Source: Gautieria morchelliformis (taxonomy: Eukaryota > Basidiomycota > Agaricomycetes > Gomphales > Gomphaceae). From it: DNA of 64,000 bases. A program made the position numbers and the translations under genes. Each line of letters starts with the position of its first letter. Position 1 is the stretch's first letter. The stretch lies in the NCBI GenBank assembly GCA_015179125.1, contig WHVA01000083.1:186001-250000 (forward strand), read 5' to 3'. The notes beneath the pieces are model-generated. The model did no database searches. It saw nothing but the letters and a program-made list of their open reading frames with translations, and was not told where the DNA came from. Shown here piece after piece: positions 33,196 to 44,281 of this stretch.

Positions 33196-35331
33196 ATGAA
33201 TACCGTCTTCGACACAATTCTCATACTTGATTTTGGTTCCCAAGTATGTTATCTTTCTGGTGAATCGAGACTGAAGTTCACCTGCAATAGTACTCACACC
33301 TTATAACGCGACGATGTCGTGAGCTCAACGTATATGCAGAACTTATGCCATGCACCCAAAAGGTCAAGGATCTCAATTGGAAGCCTCACGGTAAATTCTA
33401 GAGTTCCTTTTGCCTAGTCGTCCCTGAGCTGTTATTTACTCTGGACTAGGAATCATCCTGTCTGGTTCTCCTTACTCTGTCTATGACTCTGATGCACCCC
33501 ATGTTGACCCTGAGGTTTTTGAAATCGGAGTTCCTGTCCTTGGAATCTGCTATGGCCTGCAAGTGAGTCAGACTGTTATATGTATGCGCAGTTATAATGG
33601 TCAAATCTGTATCAGGAAATGGCATGGCATCTTGGGGGGAATGTGGATAAATGTGATCATCGAGAATATGGGTTTGCTCAACTCCAAATCACAAAGTTGG
33701 GCCCAGGTCATGAATCTGCGGATCGCATATTTGATGGATTAGATGACCTTGAGGTACGAATTAGCAAATCAAAAGCAACTTTTTTTAACGATATGGACGT
33801 CTGGTGAGCTCAGGTTTGGATGTCTCATGGCGACCAACTACACCAGCCGCCAGATAATTTCCATGTGATCGGTCGGACCAAGACGGCACCATATGCTGCC
33901 ATTGCGCACAGTTCGAAACCCTTTTACGGGATCCAATTCCACCCTGAAGTGACCCACACACCGAGAGGCCGTGAAGTCATTAGTCGGTTCGCTCTATTCA
34001 TCTGTCGGTGTAAACCTACCTGGACTATGGTAACAAGTCTTATATATCGACCTCAGAGCTTCTATTCACGAGGTTGCAGGAAAGTTTTATTGGTAGAGAG
34101 ATCAATCGCATAAGAGAGATATGTGGTGAAAAGGGTAGAGTCATTGGAGCCGTTAGTGGAGGAGTAGACAGCACGGTTGCAGCAAAGCTGATGCATGAGG
34201 CCATTGGTGATCGGTCAGCATTTCACTCATGAGCCCGTGTTCCTGGCTGATACATAGTAGGTTTCATGCCATTATGGTTGACAACGGCGTGCTCCGAATG
34301 AACGAAGCCGCGCAGGTCCATAAAATGCTTTCGGAAGACTTGGGTGTCAACTTGACAGTCGTTGACGCGTCAGATCTTTTCCTTGACCGACTCTCCGGGG
34401 TGGATGATCCCGAACAAAAGCGCAAAATCATTGGTAACACGTTTATCAACGTCTTTGAGGAGGAAGCAGCAAAAATCGAAGCGCTTGCGGAGCAGGAATT
34501 CGCAAGGAACGGAGGGCAGGCTTTGGGCAAGGTTGAATGGTTATTGCAAGGGACCTTGTATCCAGATGTCATAGAGAGTATCAGCTTCAAAGGGCCCAGT
34601 GCAACTATCAAGACACATCATAATGTCGGTGGCCTTCTGGCCGACATGAAGCTCAAACTTATCGAGCCATTACGCGAGCTCTTCAAGGGTGTGTGTTTAC
34701 CTCTCCCATTTTCACTCCTAACCATGAATCTCATTTGTGTAGACGAGGTCCGGCAATTGGGCCATCTACTAACCATACCCTCTCACCTTGTTAACCGTCA
34801 CCCATTTCCGGGGCCTGGTCTGGCCATCCGAATCCTGGGCCCTGTGACACGGGAACAGGTGAAGATTGCGCAACAGGCGGACCACATATACATTGAGGAA
34901 ATTCGCAATGCAGGGCTCTACCACAAAATAAGCCAAGCATTCGCTGTGCTCCTCCCTGTAAGGGCGGTCGGTGTACAGGGGGATAAGAGAACATATGAGC
35001 AGGTGAGTCATTGTCACCTGCCTTGCAGATGTATGCGCATCTTTTTAGGTTATCACCCTTCGCGCCGTCACAACCGAGGACTTCATGACTGCCGATTGGT
35101 AAGCCCTATTACGCGTTTTTCGCAGAACACCCTGTCCCTCACCTGATTGAGATAGGTATGTGTTTCCGCCGGAGGTACTCCGGCGTATATCCTCTCGTAT
35201 CACAAACGAGGTGAATGGTATAAACCGTGTAACATATGACATCTCTTCAAAACCACCAGGAGTCAGTACTTCTCTAACAAACTTCTGCTTTCCGGTAACC
35301 ACTTTCTCTTCAGACCGTGGAATGGCTATGA
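33196..35331 (+). CDS. GUA1: GMP synthase (glutamine-hydrolysing)
   Basis: Converts XMP to GMP with glutamine and ATP, the last step of de novo guanine nucleotide synthesis. The N-terminal class I glutamine amidotransferase domain shows [25 protein letters not shown], the nucleophile in [11 protein letters not shown] and the His/Glu pair in [10 protein letters not shown]. The ATP-pyrophosphatase domain has the P-loop [19 protein letters not shown] and [12 protein letters not shown]. The C-terminal dimerisation domain has [29 protein letters not shown] and ends KPPGTVEWL-stop. That ending uses a last intron (donor GTCAGT after PPG, acceptor CTTCAG) and stops at 35331. All other junctions checked keep phase. 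No missing catalytic residues were seen. Confidence 0.95.
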
Positions 35332-35630
35332 TCTTCCAATCTGAAGGGGTACCTGTGGTGGATTTCCAATTGACATAGACTACGGTTATAGGCGACTATC
35401 TTTTGCAAAACTAGTGATAAATGCGATATCGCACCCACTTGCTTATTCCCAAATATGGAGGGTATTACCGTAACGTTGAATTTTTCAGTTGACATAGACT
35501 ACAACATAGAATAAGTCTCCATCGCAAGAATAACGGTGGTACATTTGTGGTGCCCTAAGAAAACCTACTATAGCTTGACAACGGAGTGAAAAGGATGATG
35601 AACATGAGAATACATAGCCAGACAGGCTGA

Positions 35631-36798
35631 TCAATCGTCGCCTGTCAGATCAATAATCTCGGATGGCTGGCTAAGGACCAGCTTCGAAACGGTATCGGAT
35701 TCCTGTTTGACAGTAGTACTCTTACGACGCTTTTTGTGCTGATGACCTGCCATCTTGGCCTTAGGGCAGTATTATTTTAACAAAGACTGTGGACATCCCA
35801 GACAAGCACTCACTTTCAGACGTTGATAAACGGCCGCTTCTTCTTCATCTAGTAGCTCAGCAACGGCATCTTCAGAATCCTCACCCGCCTCATCGCGACT
35901 ACGACGGGAGCCGGACGGGGTGGGGCCCGTTGGGGCCAACGGGATGGGAACTGGCAGAGCAGGAGCAATACTCTGAGCTCGCAGCCAATCTGAAGCGATA
36001 GTCAGCGATGGTTCCTTCGTAATGGTATCAGCAGACCTAATGGAGCATATTGAAATATAAATTCCGATGGTTCGACGAACGGAATCCGACTTGTTGAGTA
36101 CCAGTTTTTAGGGCGGGAGACCTCCACCGCTCCAAGAGAGGTGCAATGCGCGGAAGCCTTCTTGGATCTTTCATGCACGGGTTGATTCGAAGAGGCAGAG
36201 GTCGCCGAATGTGGCCGCCATGCCTCCGGTCGAACCACCTCCACCCACTCGATCTGCACCTATACGATCCTAGTCAGACTTGTGTTCGGAGGGACGCAAA
36301 AGATGGTACCCACGCGAACTGTGCCTAATTCCCGTAAACGCGTCTCGTCCTGGCAGGCCTCAGCTTCATTATCAGTGGTCCGCAGCTTGGCGAACAGGAA
36401 CGGGGATTCCAAGCCCTCCCAACGAGTCTGGCCACTGATGGTAGTGGCATGAACGTCTGTCGCAAGAAGCAGACCGGCACCGGAAGCAATACCTATCAAG
36501 CAGGGGAAGACGGAACATTAGTTAGGGTATGATCAAGAGGAGGCTGGTGCAACCGTCCAAGTAGATGTTCCCTCTCAGCGCAGCTACTGGGGCGTGTGTG
36601 GCATTCTGGAAACGGACGCAGAATTTCTTATAGATTGGCAGGTCAAAGGTATACACATAACAAGTTAACAAGCTCGAGCACCTTTCCCTCTTGGCTAGGT
36701 ATGAAGCACGTCGTGCGGCGCCGATCCTTTTGTATCCGGTATTCGGGAAGGGCGGTCCCCTCGACTTCTATCCAGACATGGACGCCTAAAGAAAGCAT
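35631..36798 (-). CDS. DUF7918 domain protein with C-terminal SUMO-interaction-like motif
   Basis: Starts MLSLGVHVWIEVEGTALPEY and continues CFIPSQEGK, then KFCVRFQNATHAPVAALRGN, IYLDG, GIASGAGLLLATDVHATT and GLESPFLFAKLRTTDNEAEA. Next are the HERSKK...HCTSLG block and FIFQYAPL. This layout matches the DUF7918 family expanded in Agaricomycetes, whose function is unknown. Five or more GT-AG introns are needed. The last exons give DWLRAQSIAPALPVPIPLAP, an acidic helix (EDAVAELLDEEEAAVYQRLK), a basic patch HQHKKRRKS (a possible nuclear signal) and the end SEIIDLTGDD-stop at 35631. IIDLTGDD is a textbook hydrophobic-acidic SUMO-interaction-like motif, which suggests a nuclear role; that part is inference. 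Confidence 0.75.
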
Positions 36799-37086
36799 TT
36801 ATGCTGAGATCGCTGGCAGAGTGGGTGGCTGCTGAACTTCAGTGCTGTGGGTGGCGTTGCTGAACTTCAAGGTCTAAGCACAGCTATATATCAGCGCATG
36901 ACGAGCTAGCGGCGGAATCAAATTATGGCTTAGAATAAAAATATTATCTATTGTTCTGATACATAACCGGGCCGCTCTCTAGTCCGTTATACAGGCTATT
37001 ATAACACTTGGGGTAGAACGTACGGTAACGAAACGATACATAACTAGCTAAGAATCACTTCAGGTTGTGAGACCCAACCTCAGAAC

Positions 37087-37728
37087 TCAACCTTGAAATG
37101 GATGTGTGAGCACGGAAATAGTCGACGAAAGCTCGAGGTGCTTACCATCCGTGCGATCTTCAAGTTTCCCGTTCTTTGAATGCGATGGCTGAACTTCATA
37201 AGCATTGCGTTCATGTGGACTTTCTATCTGGTGCACCACACTATTGCTACCATCACTACTTAGTAGACCGTCTCCACCGCCAGAAGCACCTAGGCCATTA
37301 GGGTGAGTCGGGTGCCGGCGATGATGATGATGACGGTTGGGGGAATGACGTGCTCTGGCACGACCATCCGACGAATCTGAGTCAGACTCTGATGATGACG
37401 ATTCGGATGAAGATTCGTCGAACTCTTTGGGCTTGTGGTAGATACAGCAAACTACAACTGACTCAGCAGGGTTGAGGATGCCAATGTAAGATAACACACT
37501 CTTGGACTTCTTTCTGCCACAGTTTTCGTTGTCAACTACCTGTTCATCCCACGCAACCCTTGGACGACCACGAGGTCCACCGCGAAGTCGTAGTGTACCG
37601 TTAGGGAGTGAAGGTTCTACAGGATCGTCGCTGTTGGCTTCAGGTATAGGCTGAACATCGTGAACTGTGATAGTGCGGGAGCCATCCCCGGGTGCGGAAG
37701 CGTTTGGTCGAGTCTGTGCTGAAAGCAT
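37087..37728 (-). CDS. YPI1: Type 1 protein phosphatase regulator YPI1/inhibitor-3
   Basis: YPI1 (inhibitor-3) binds protein phosphatase 1 (Glc7) and regulates it. From ATG 37728 the protein reads MLSAQTRPNASAPGDG. It then has LRLRGGPRGRPRVAWDEQVV, holding the PP1-docking RVxW, and DNENCGRKKSK. A short GT-AG intron removes SVLSYIGILN... and joins to IVVCCIYHKPKEFDESSSES. This RVxW ... KKSKxCCIYHKPxxFDESS core is the family signature. A Ser/Asp-rich and His/Arg-rich tail follows. A splice donor (GTAAGCAC) near 37143 could remove the last 15 codons and end the protein at DRTDG just left of 37087. Upstream in-frame codons to 37809 look like 5' UTR. Confidence 0.9.
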   Translation of the reverse strand: MLSAQTRPNASAPGDGSRTITVHDVQPIPEANSDDPVEPSLPNGTLRLRGGPRGRPRVAWDEQVVDNENCGRKKSKSVLSYIGILNPAESVVVCCIYHKPKEFDESSSESSSSESDSDSSDGRARARHSPNRHHHHRRHPTHPNGLGASGGGDGLLSSDGSNSVVHQIESPHERNAYEVQPSHSKNGKLEDRTDGKHLELSSTISVLTHPFQG

Positions 37729-37905
37729 GATGGGAAGGGGCAAAGATGGGGGTGGCGCGGCTAAACTACCGACAGATCGGCCAGCTAAGCTAAGTTTGGG
37801 AAAGCGCAATCTTGCTTCTCACTAAGTAGTAGGTTTACGCCTTCGAATCAACACTAAGAAAAGACATCACAGAACCACTATGTGCGTAGCAACACAACCT
37901 TATCA

Positions 37906-40026
37906 CTAGAGCGATTCGGCGCGGGAACCTCTGACTCTGTGCAGCCACACTTTCCAAGGACTCTCTCTGAAAACCTCATCGAAATCTTCGAGACTCACCC
38001 CCTTGGACTCTGGCTGAAATGCCAGACATACAAGTGCAGTCACCAACGTGCATCCTCCGAAGAGGAAATACGGCCCTGACGAAGAACGTGCCAAGAACAG
38101 AGGGGTCGTGAGCGCGATTATAAAATTAACGATCTATCAGAGTGTCCCAAGGTCGAGTCATTAACCTCCAACACTTGGCACGCAACTCACCCAATTAACA
38201 CTTTGCCCCAAACTCGTAGCCGCGCTTCGTGTGTGTTTAGGCTGGATTTCAGACGCGTAGATGCGGCTGGAATCCGACAAAAGCATGTCAAAATATTGCG
38301 TGATACCACACAACAACACTCACTTGTAGACTGCCCACGTCACAGAAAATGCCACCACAAAAACATATATAAGGATGATGATTGCCCATCGACCAGCCTG
38401 AGTGTCACTGCCGTGCGAGGCATAAACAGAGCCAATAACGAGGAAACATGCCGCAATCGTGAATCCGCCGCCAATTGTCGCAGGTCGGCGCCCCCCTGAG
38501 AAATATTAAACTACGTGTAACATAATCTGGTACGTATGCCCACATCGATCCGTGGCCATCATCGTACCGATGGTGCAAACAATGTTCACTATTCCAGTGA
38601 CGCCAGACGCCAGGAAAGAGGCTTTGGTGGCGGAGAGGCCCGCCTGCGTGAACAATATTGGTGCGTACTGAATAATCAGCAGTAGTAAACCAAGGCGATT
38701 GATGAGTGATAAAAAAGGCAGCAAAATTCGAGCACTGACGTATAACACACCGTCTATCCCCGATGCCTCCACACGAAATAAGCGATAGGCATACTATGAA
38801 GAATATGTTGATACCTGGTTCATGCCCATTAAAAAACAACCGAGCAACGTCCGGTATCGGACATCTTTGGCAAACAACCCTCCAAATATTCTCAAGCCTT
38901 TCGAGTGGGAAGTGCCTGTCGGTGGCACCAATTCCTGATGCTGACTGGCTTCCCGATTCACAGTGTCCTCCTCCTTCTCGGCTTCAGCCGGAGATACGCC
39001 AAGACGACGCCAACCATTCGCTGCATCAGAATGCCTTCCTACCGCTCTGAGCCATCGAGGAGAATGGGGTAACAATGGCGCTCCGACTGCCAGCGTCGTC
39101 GCAACAACAGCTTGTAGACCGTAAGGGAGTCGCCAGGCAAGGGTGCCTTGAAGCCTTACGGTCCCGTAGCACACGAAATATCCTTCCAAATATGTGAGTA
39201 GCATACCCTAAGCGCATAAATAATTAGTTACCAGACGCCACCCCGAACGTCACAAACAGCTGAACGATTGAAGCTAATGTGCCTCGAATTGAGGTTGGAG
39301 CAATTTCACATGTATAACTACCGCAATGTCAGTAGAATTCTCTTATAAACAGCGCAAAAACCTGTATGAACACGGTGATGGTGGACAGGAACAAGCCTTC
39401 ACCTGCGCCAGCTATGCAGCGACCCAAAAACAATAGTGGCAGAGATGGCGCTGCACAAAAAATTGCAGAACCAACAGCAAACAGAAAGCTCCCGATGCCG
39501 ATAGTATACGTGCGAGATATGCGATCAGACAAATACCCTGCAGCCAGAGAGAAGATGGCGCCGGTAATTAAAATGGCGGAGACAACGAGGCCCTGCAATG
39601 TAGGTGAGAACGTTCTAGATATGCCAGTGAGAATAACACTGAAGATGGCATGGAGGTCACTGACCCAAAGTAAGTATGGAATTGCGGCATTAAAGTAACA
39701 GGTCCGATGGATCCTTCAAGAGCTCTGAGTCAGGTCCAGAGCCAAAGACAGCGCAACTGAACATACCCGTGTCAAAGCCTACTCTCGGGCTGGTTAGTTA
39801 TAGTAATGAATGCACTCTCAACGATATGCAGCCTTTTCGCTGGCTTACCGAAAAGGAACCCTCCAAGGGAAACAAAGACTACACAAAGTGTGTATGGTTT
39901 AAAATATGCAAGGGCATTCTTGTTAAATTTAAATTTTTGGAACAAGTTCTGCGGCGGTTCAGTAAGAGATGTAGGTGACGTGAGCTCGAAGGCTCCATGA
40001 GGGCCAGGAAAGTGATGCAATTCCAT
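37906..40026 (-). CDS. MFS sugar transporter
   Basis: Twelve-helix major facilitator of the sugar porter family. The spliced product reads YTLCVVFVSLGGFLFG then FDTGSIGPVTLMPQFHTYFG, which crosses a 12-nt exon at 39767-39778. It continues FSPTLQGLVVSAILITGAIF, AGYLSDRISRTYTIGIGSFL, LGRCIAGAGEGLFLST, YTCEIAPTSIRGTLAS and LPHSPRWLRAVGR. The second half has IQYAPILFTQAGL, RIYASEIQPKHTRSAATSLG and QPESKGVSLEDFDEVF, covering the PESPRxL, D-R-GRR and PETKG-type landmarks. A 50-nt intron (donor GTCAGTGACC) after HTYFG explains an apparent frame change there. Substrate cannot be inferred. Confidence 0.88.
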
Positions 40027-40549
40027 GGGTCTACTACCGGTGATCTCACAGCAAGTAGGTAGCCGCTGTTTAGGCTAACTTATGTAAATCAGGGCATGGC
40101 TCTTATCTGACAACTGGTAGGCCGGCCGGTAATACACCGTTGATGCTTCGTATAGGTCGGAGTCAGAACTGGAGAGCGCAAGCTTGTGCGAGTTAGCAGG
40201 AAATCATACTTAATGGTCACATGGTATCGTCAGGATGCATTGGTAAAAGAAGAAGGATTGTGTGAAGTAATTATAATTAACCTCGTGGATCAAAGGGCAA
40301 AGCCGCAAACGGAAGTCCTTCGGCTTCTGAAGCATAATATGGAAAGCTTAAAACGCAACAGAGTATGAGAGGTGCCCTAAATCGGAGAACTGTGCAATGC
40401 TAGCGCGTTTGGGGGCAACGGGGGTTAAGTTTGGCTCGTTGTGTGGATAATAGGATTTCCGCGGCATCCTCTTGTAGTCATATACGTTAAAACTATGCGT
40501 GCGGCTGCGGCCTCAGAGCGAGCATAAAAGAGTAATAACTCTCAACTGC
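40027..40549. other. Promoter/intergenic region between kinase and sugar transporter
   Basis: Both neighbours are on the minus strand, so this is the transporter promoter plus the kinase 3' flank. No conserved element or gene was recognised. Confidence 0.45.
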
Positions 40550-41956
40550 TTACTGTTGTTCCAAATACCTCATTTCTGGCGCCTTCTTCTCGGGATTGAA
40601 AGTTACTCTGCGCCGACCCTGCGCAAGACGGCGGTCGAAACCAAGCCCTACGTCGACCTCGTGGTCCTCAAAGTTGGACGCCTTGTCCTACATACATCCA
40701 TGACATCCCGCAGAACCACTAAGCGGAAAACACTCACGTCAGGCACGAATGGCGGAGCTAGTTTCCGGGCTTCCAGTTTCTTCCAGTCGAATTTTTTGAA
40801 CCAGCGGTGATTTCGCAGCTGGGACTGACCCAACCGTCTCGACAACGATTGACACCCTAAGCGTTTCTCAGGGTCCCGTTCCAGAAGCTGACCAATTTGG
40901 GGTGATATCAGATCGACCAGAAGCAAGTATTTAAAATGCAGTAAACACACGGCAGCAATCGCAAGAAGCCCTTCGCGGCTAACGCGGGGGGCATGTGGAA
41001 ATACGAGTTTATCATCAGTGATGGAATGCCTCAGTTTCTCAACGTCTTTGCACTTGTCGGCAAAGGGTCGCTGTCCGAAGAAGAGACATTCAAACGCTGT
41101 TACCCCAAGACTCCAATAATCAATTTGCCAGCTGTAGCCTTGTCTCTTGATAACTTCGGGCGCTAGCACATTAAATTAAACCAAAGTTGCAGCATTGATG
41201 TCTATGGCGCATACCCATGTATACCATGGTTCCAGCTACTTCCACATGAAGCTGGGTCTCCGAATAATGGAAGGCCACGTTGAAATCCGTCAAATGGGCA
41301 TGGCCTTGCGAATCAAGCAGAATATTCTCTGGTTTAACATCTCTGGTTGACGTCGAGTAAATGTTAGCATATTAACCATTACGAATATTCCTGCGCACCG
41401 ATGGCATATCCCATTCTGGTGTAAATATGCCAATGCAGAGGATATTTCTGCGACATAAAAACGAACGGCATCCTCTCCAAGCGAACCCATGCGCAAGGAA
41501 TGAACTAAGGGAATCAGAGAGCGTAGTATGGTACAACAAGACTACTCACACCGTAAGTCACCTCCGAGCATGAGGTCTAGAATAAAATAACAATTCATGG
41601 GATCTGTGCCACATGGGATGGTCAAGAAAAAAATAGTATCCGGGTCACCACGTACCTTGGAAGGCGTAATACATATTTACAATGAAAGGGTGGTGAATTT
41701 CCTCGAGAAGGAGCCGCTCTTGCACGAGATGGGCAGTGGCTCGGCTCTTAATGCACTGGGTCTTATCGACGTACTTCAAGGCATAGAGATCGCCTGTTGT
41801 CTTGTGCTCGACCACGCGAACTCGACCATACGCTCCCTTACCGATAACGCGAAGGAGCTCGAAGTGAAAGAGATTCACATCACCTTCAAAGTCGATGGTC
41901 TGGTGCTCGCAACTAGGACGGCGCCGGAAGTTAGCGGCCAAGCGTTTGAACATCAT
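40550..41956 (-). CDS. AGC-type Ser/Thr kinase of the YANK/STK32 group
   Basis: Kinase domain in order: glycine loop LLRVIGKGAYGRVRVVEHK, VAIK-type lysine YALKYVDKTQ, LLEEIHHPFIVNMYYAFQ, catalytic HRDVKPENILLD, then LTDFNVAFHYSETQLHVEVA and GTMVYMAPEVI, and YWSLGVTAFECLFFGQRPF. DFN replaces the usual DFG, which together with GxKPYMAPE/DYWSLGVTAYE-like spacing identifies YANK/STK32 kinases rather than YPK, PKA or S6K. The tail holds ERDPEKRLG, HRWFKKFDWKKLEARKLAPP and ends SNFEDHEVDVGLGFDRRLAQ to EMRYLEQQ-stop at 40550. The start is ATG 41956 or 41953. STK32 functions are poorly known in fungi; substrate is unknown. Confidence 0.85.
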
Positions 41957-44281
41957 GACGATGGGAGGGTGCTGTTTTGAGGAAAGGAGTGTTACAGGAA
42001 AGCGATGCCAGCAAGCACTTTAGGAAGGAGAGGACGTGGGCGACGGAGGTGATAGAACGAGTGCAGAGGGAATGCATAGGTCTTGTTCGGAAGCGCTTGT
42101 CGGAGTTTGAAAAAAGAGCGAGCAAAAGCTTTTTGTTTCGAATGCGACCCTGTCCTAATCCTTCCAAAGAAGTTGCCATTTGTGTGGCCCGCAAAGGAAA
42201 GCACCTGACACGGCTCTGGGTAAGAATTCAGACGGGAAAGGGGTACTTACTTAGATACTTGTTCTTGATACACTCAGGACACCTTCAGCCAGAAGCATGG
42301 GATATTGATTGTCGACACGAGAGTCGCTGCCTCGTGGCATTACTAGCGCGTAGGGAAAACGTGAAAGCTGAACTCTGACATAGCTGAGCAACCAATTCTC
42401 GACATGGACGCAATGCGATAAAACCAGCACAAGAGTCCCGCAGATCAAAGTTGCGCGATTGGGAGAACAAAGACAGTTACGTATCGAAAGAACTTCGTTG
42501 CCACGTGGTTGATGGCCCACGCGCTGATATCAGAACTGCAGCAAGAATTAAGTATGATCAAGTCAAGCAGAATAACCCAACGTCCAGTTGCAAAGAGTCA
42601 CTTCCTCAAGACCAGCGAGACGAGAGGATTGATCAATCGAGAACTGCACATGAAGAGCTATTAATGCTCCAACTACAGACAGGACTGACGGACAATCGAC
42701 GCTCGGCTGTGATGAGTGTAAGCCTAGTGAGTGGCAAGCTTGCAGAGGTAGCTTATCTTCACCTGAGAAACCTCAAGGAGGTTTCTCTAAGTGGAAGACG
42801 AGAGTTGGAAATGAACGTCACGGCAGTTACGTAATCTGATCCGTGACCTCTGTCACACGTTTATCTCCAGGCGAACATCAGCGAATTCACCCTACGGGTA
42901 GTACGATCTACAGCTTAGGCGGTCAGGCCACACATGTCATGCTCCAGCTAAGCTTGAGCCATTGGTTATCTCATAATCTCGTGGTCTGTCATCATGCTTC
43001 GAGCTTCAAAGTTCCCACGAGTTGTAACGTGCAACATCGAGCGCACTTGACGAATTATTCTCGGCGATCGTATACGCATATCTCCTTACAAGCTAAAGTA
43101 CCGGGGTAGATGCTGCGGCCATCCGATGTATTGGGACGTTAAGAAGCCTGAAGGGCGGACGAGTCCGAACTTAACGGTTCGCTAACGTTCTCCATGCAGC
43201 CACCGTCCAGCAAATAGCTATACCAATGTTATCGCTTCGGACCATGGCCTGTCGCGTGACCCTGCCCGATCAATGTCAAGATCGGCAGCCTCGTGGCGGT
43301 GAAGTGTGCCCTAGCGTGCCATGGAATTTGACCTCGCAAGAGGCTGCTGCAGTATATTGGCTTGGGGATCTAGATGGCCTTAACTTTAAGCTTGCTTGTT
43401 GCTAGCGTGGCAGATCTCCAGCGACACGTTCGGGCATATACCCTCTGGGTCTTCGGCCGTACCCCATGACTATCTCCCCATTCGGCACATTCCATTTGTT
43501 GAGTAGCGCACATTTCTACTGATGGAATGAATGCTGCCACTTGATGTTTCAGCCTCTTCATCAGGGCCGTGATGGAGGATGGACACCAACTTCCCGCACT
43601 CTAGGGGCCCCTTTGTCTTCGATTTGGCTGGAGCCTCGTGCCGCGAACCTCTCTACGACGGCACCGGGAAAGGGAAGGTGCGGCGTGACAAAGTAGAGGC
43701 AAGTAATAGGCGCTAAATGGGGGACCAGGGGGGAGATTATGATCCAACTGGGGCGTACAGCCACTCGGACATTCATTTGCTCGATCGTGGAGCCAGGTTT
43801 GGCTGCAACGAGGCAGCCCAAGACTGGCAAGGTATGGGATTTGCCGTCAGAGGCTGGCGTGCTGGGAGGCTGCCCACGAGCTGCAGAAGAGGACATTCGT
43901 TCGCCCACCCTCCAGAACGAAGCTCTGGAGGCTGGCAGGTCATGGTGATCGGCAAGGAGGGCGCTCACGTGTGAGAGGGGCTGAGGCTCGTGACCACGAT
44001 AAGAGAAGGGTTGCTGGGGGACGCTTCGTCTCGTGCAGATGGGGATCTCCGATTCACAGGGCGCGACCGCACCAGTTGCTGGCTGTCTCAGAGACTCCAG
44101 ATACGCGAAGGCTGACCAAATAGTATTATTTTGTAGGAATTAGCACTCGCCATACAATTTCTGTTTCATACCAAAACTCGATTTGGTCCCTCGAAGAAGC
44201 TGGCCTACGCTTGGCCTCGCAAGTCTCCGGTGGAGAACTTTATAACCTACTTGTATCTTGGACTCCTCCCTTCCTCACACC
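41957..44281. other. 2.3 kb without a recognisable gene
   Basis: Several open frames of 100-145 codons exist on both strands (for example plus 42451-42834 and minus 43968-43561). None shows a domain, splice-linked continuation or coherent composition. No inverted terminal repeats or RNA genes were seen. It is the longest gene-poor stretch outside the repeat-rich right end. Confidence 0.45.

Noticed and set aside
39650-39720. Suspected one-base deletion in the sugar transporter after HTYFG.
   Set aside because: A 50-nt intron with donor GTCAGTG and acceptor TATCTAG restores the frame into FSPTLQGLVV.
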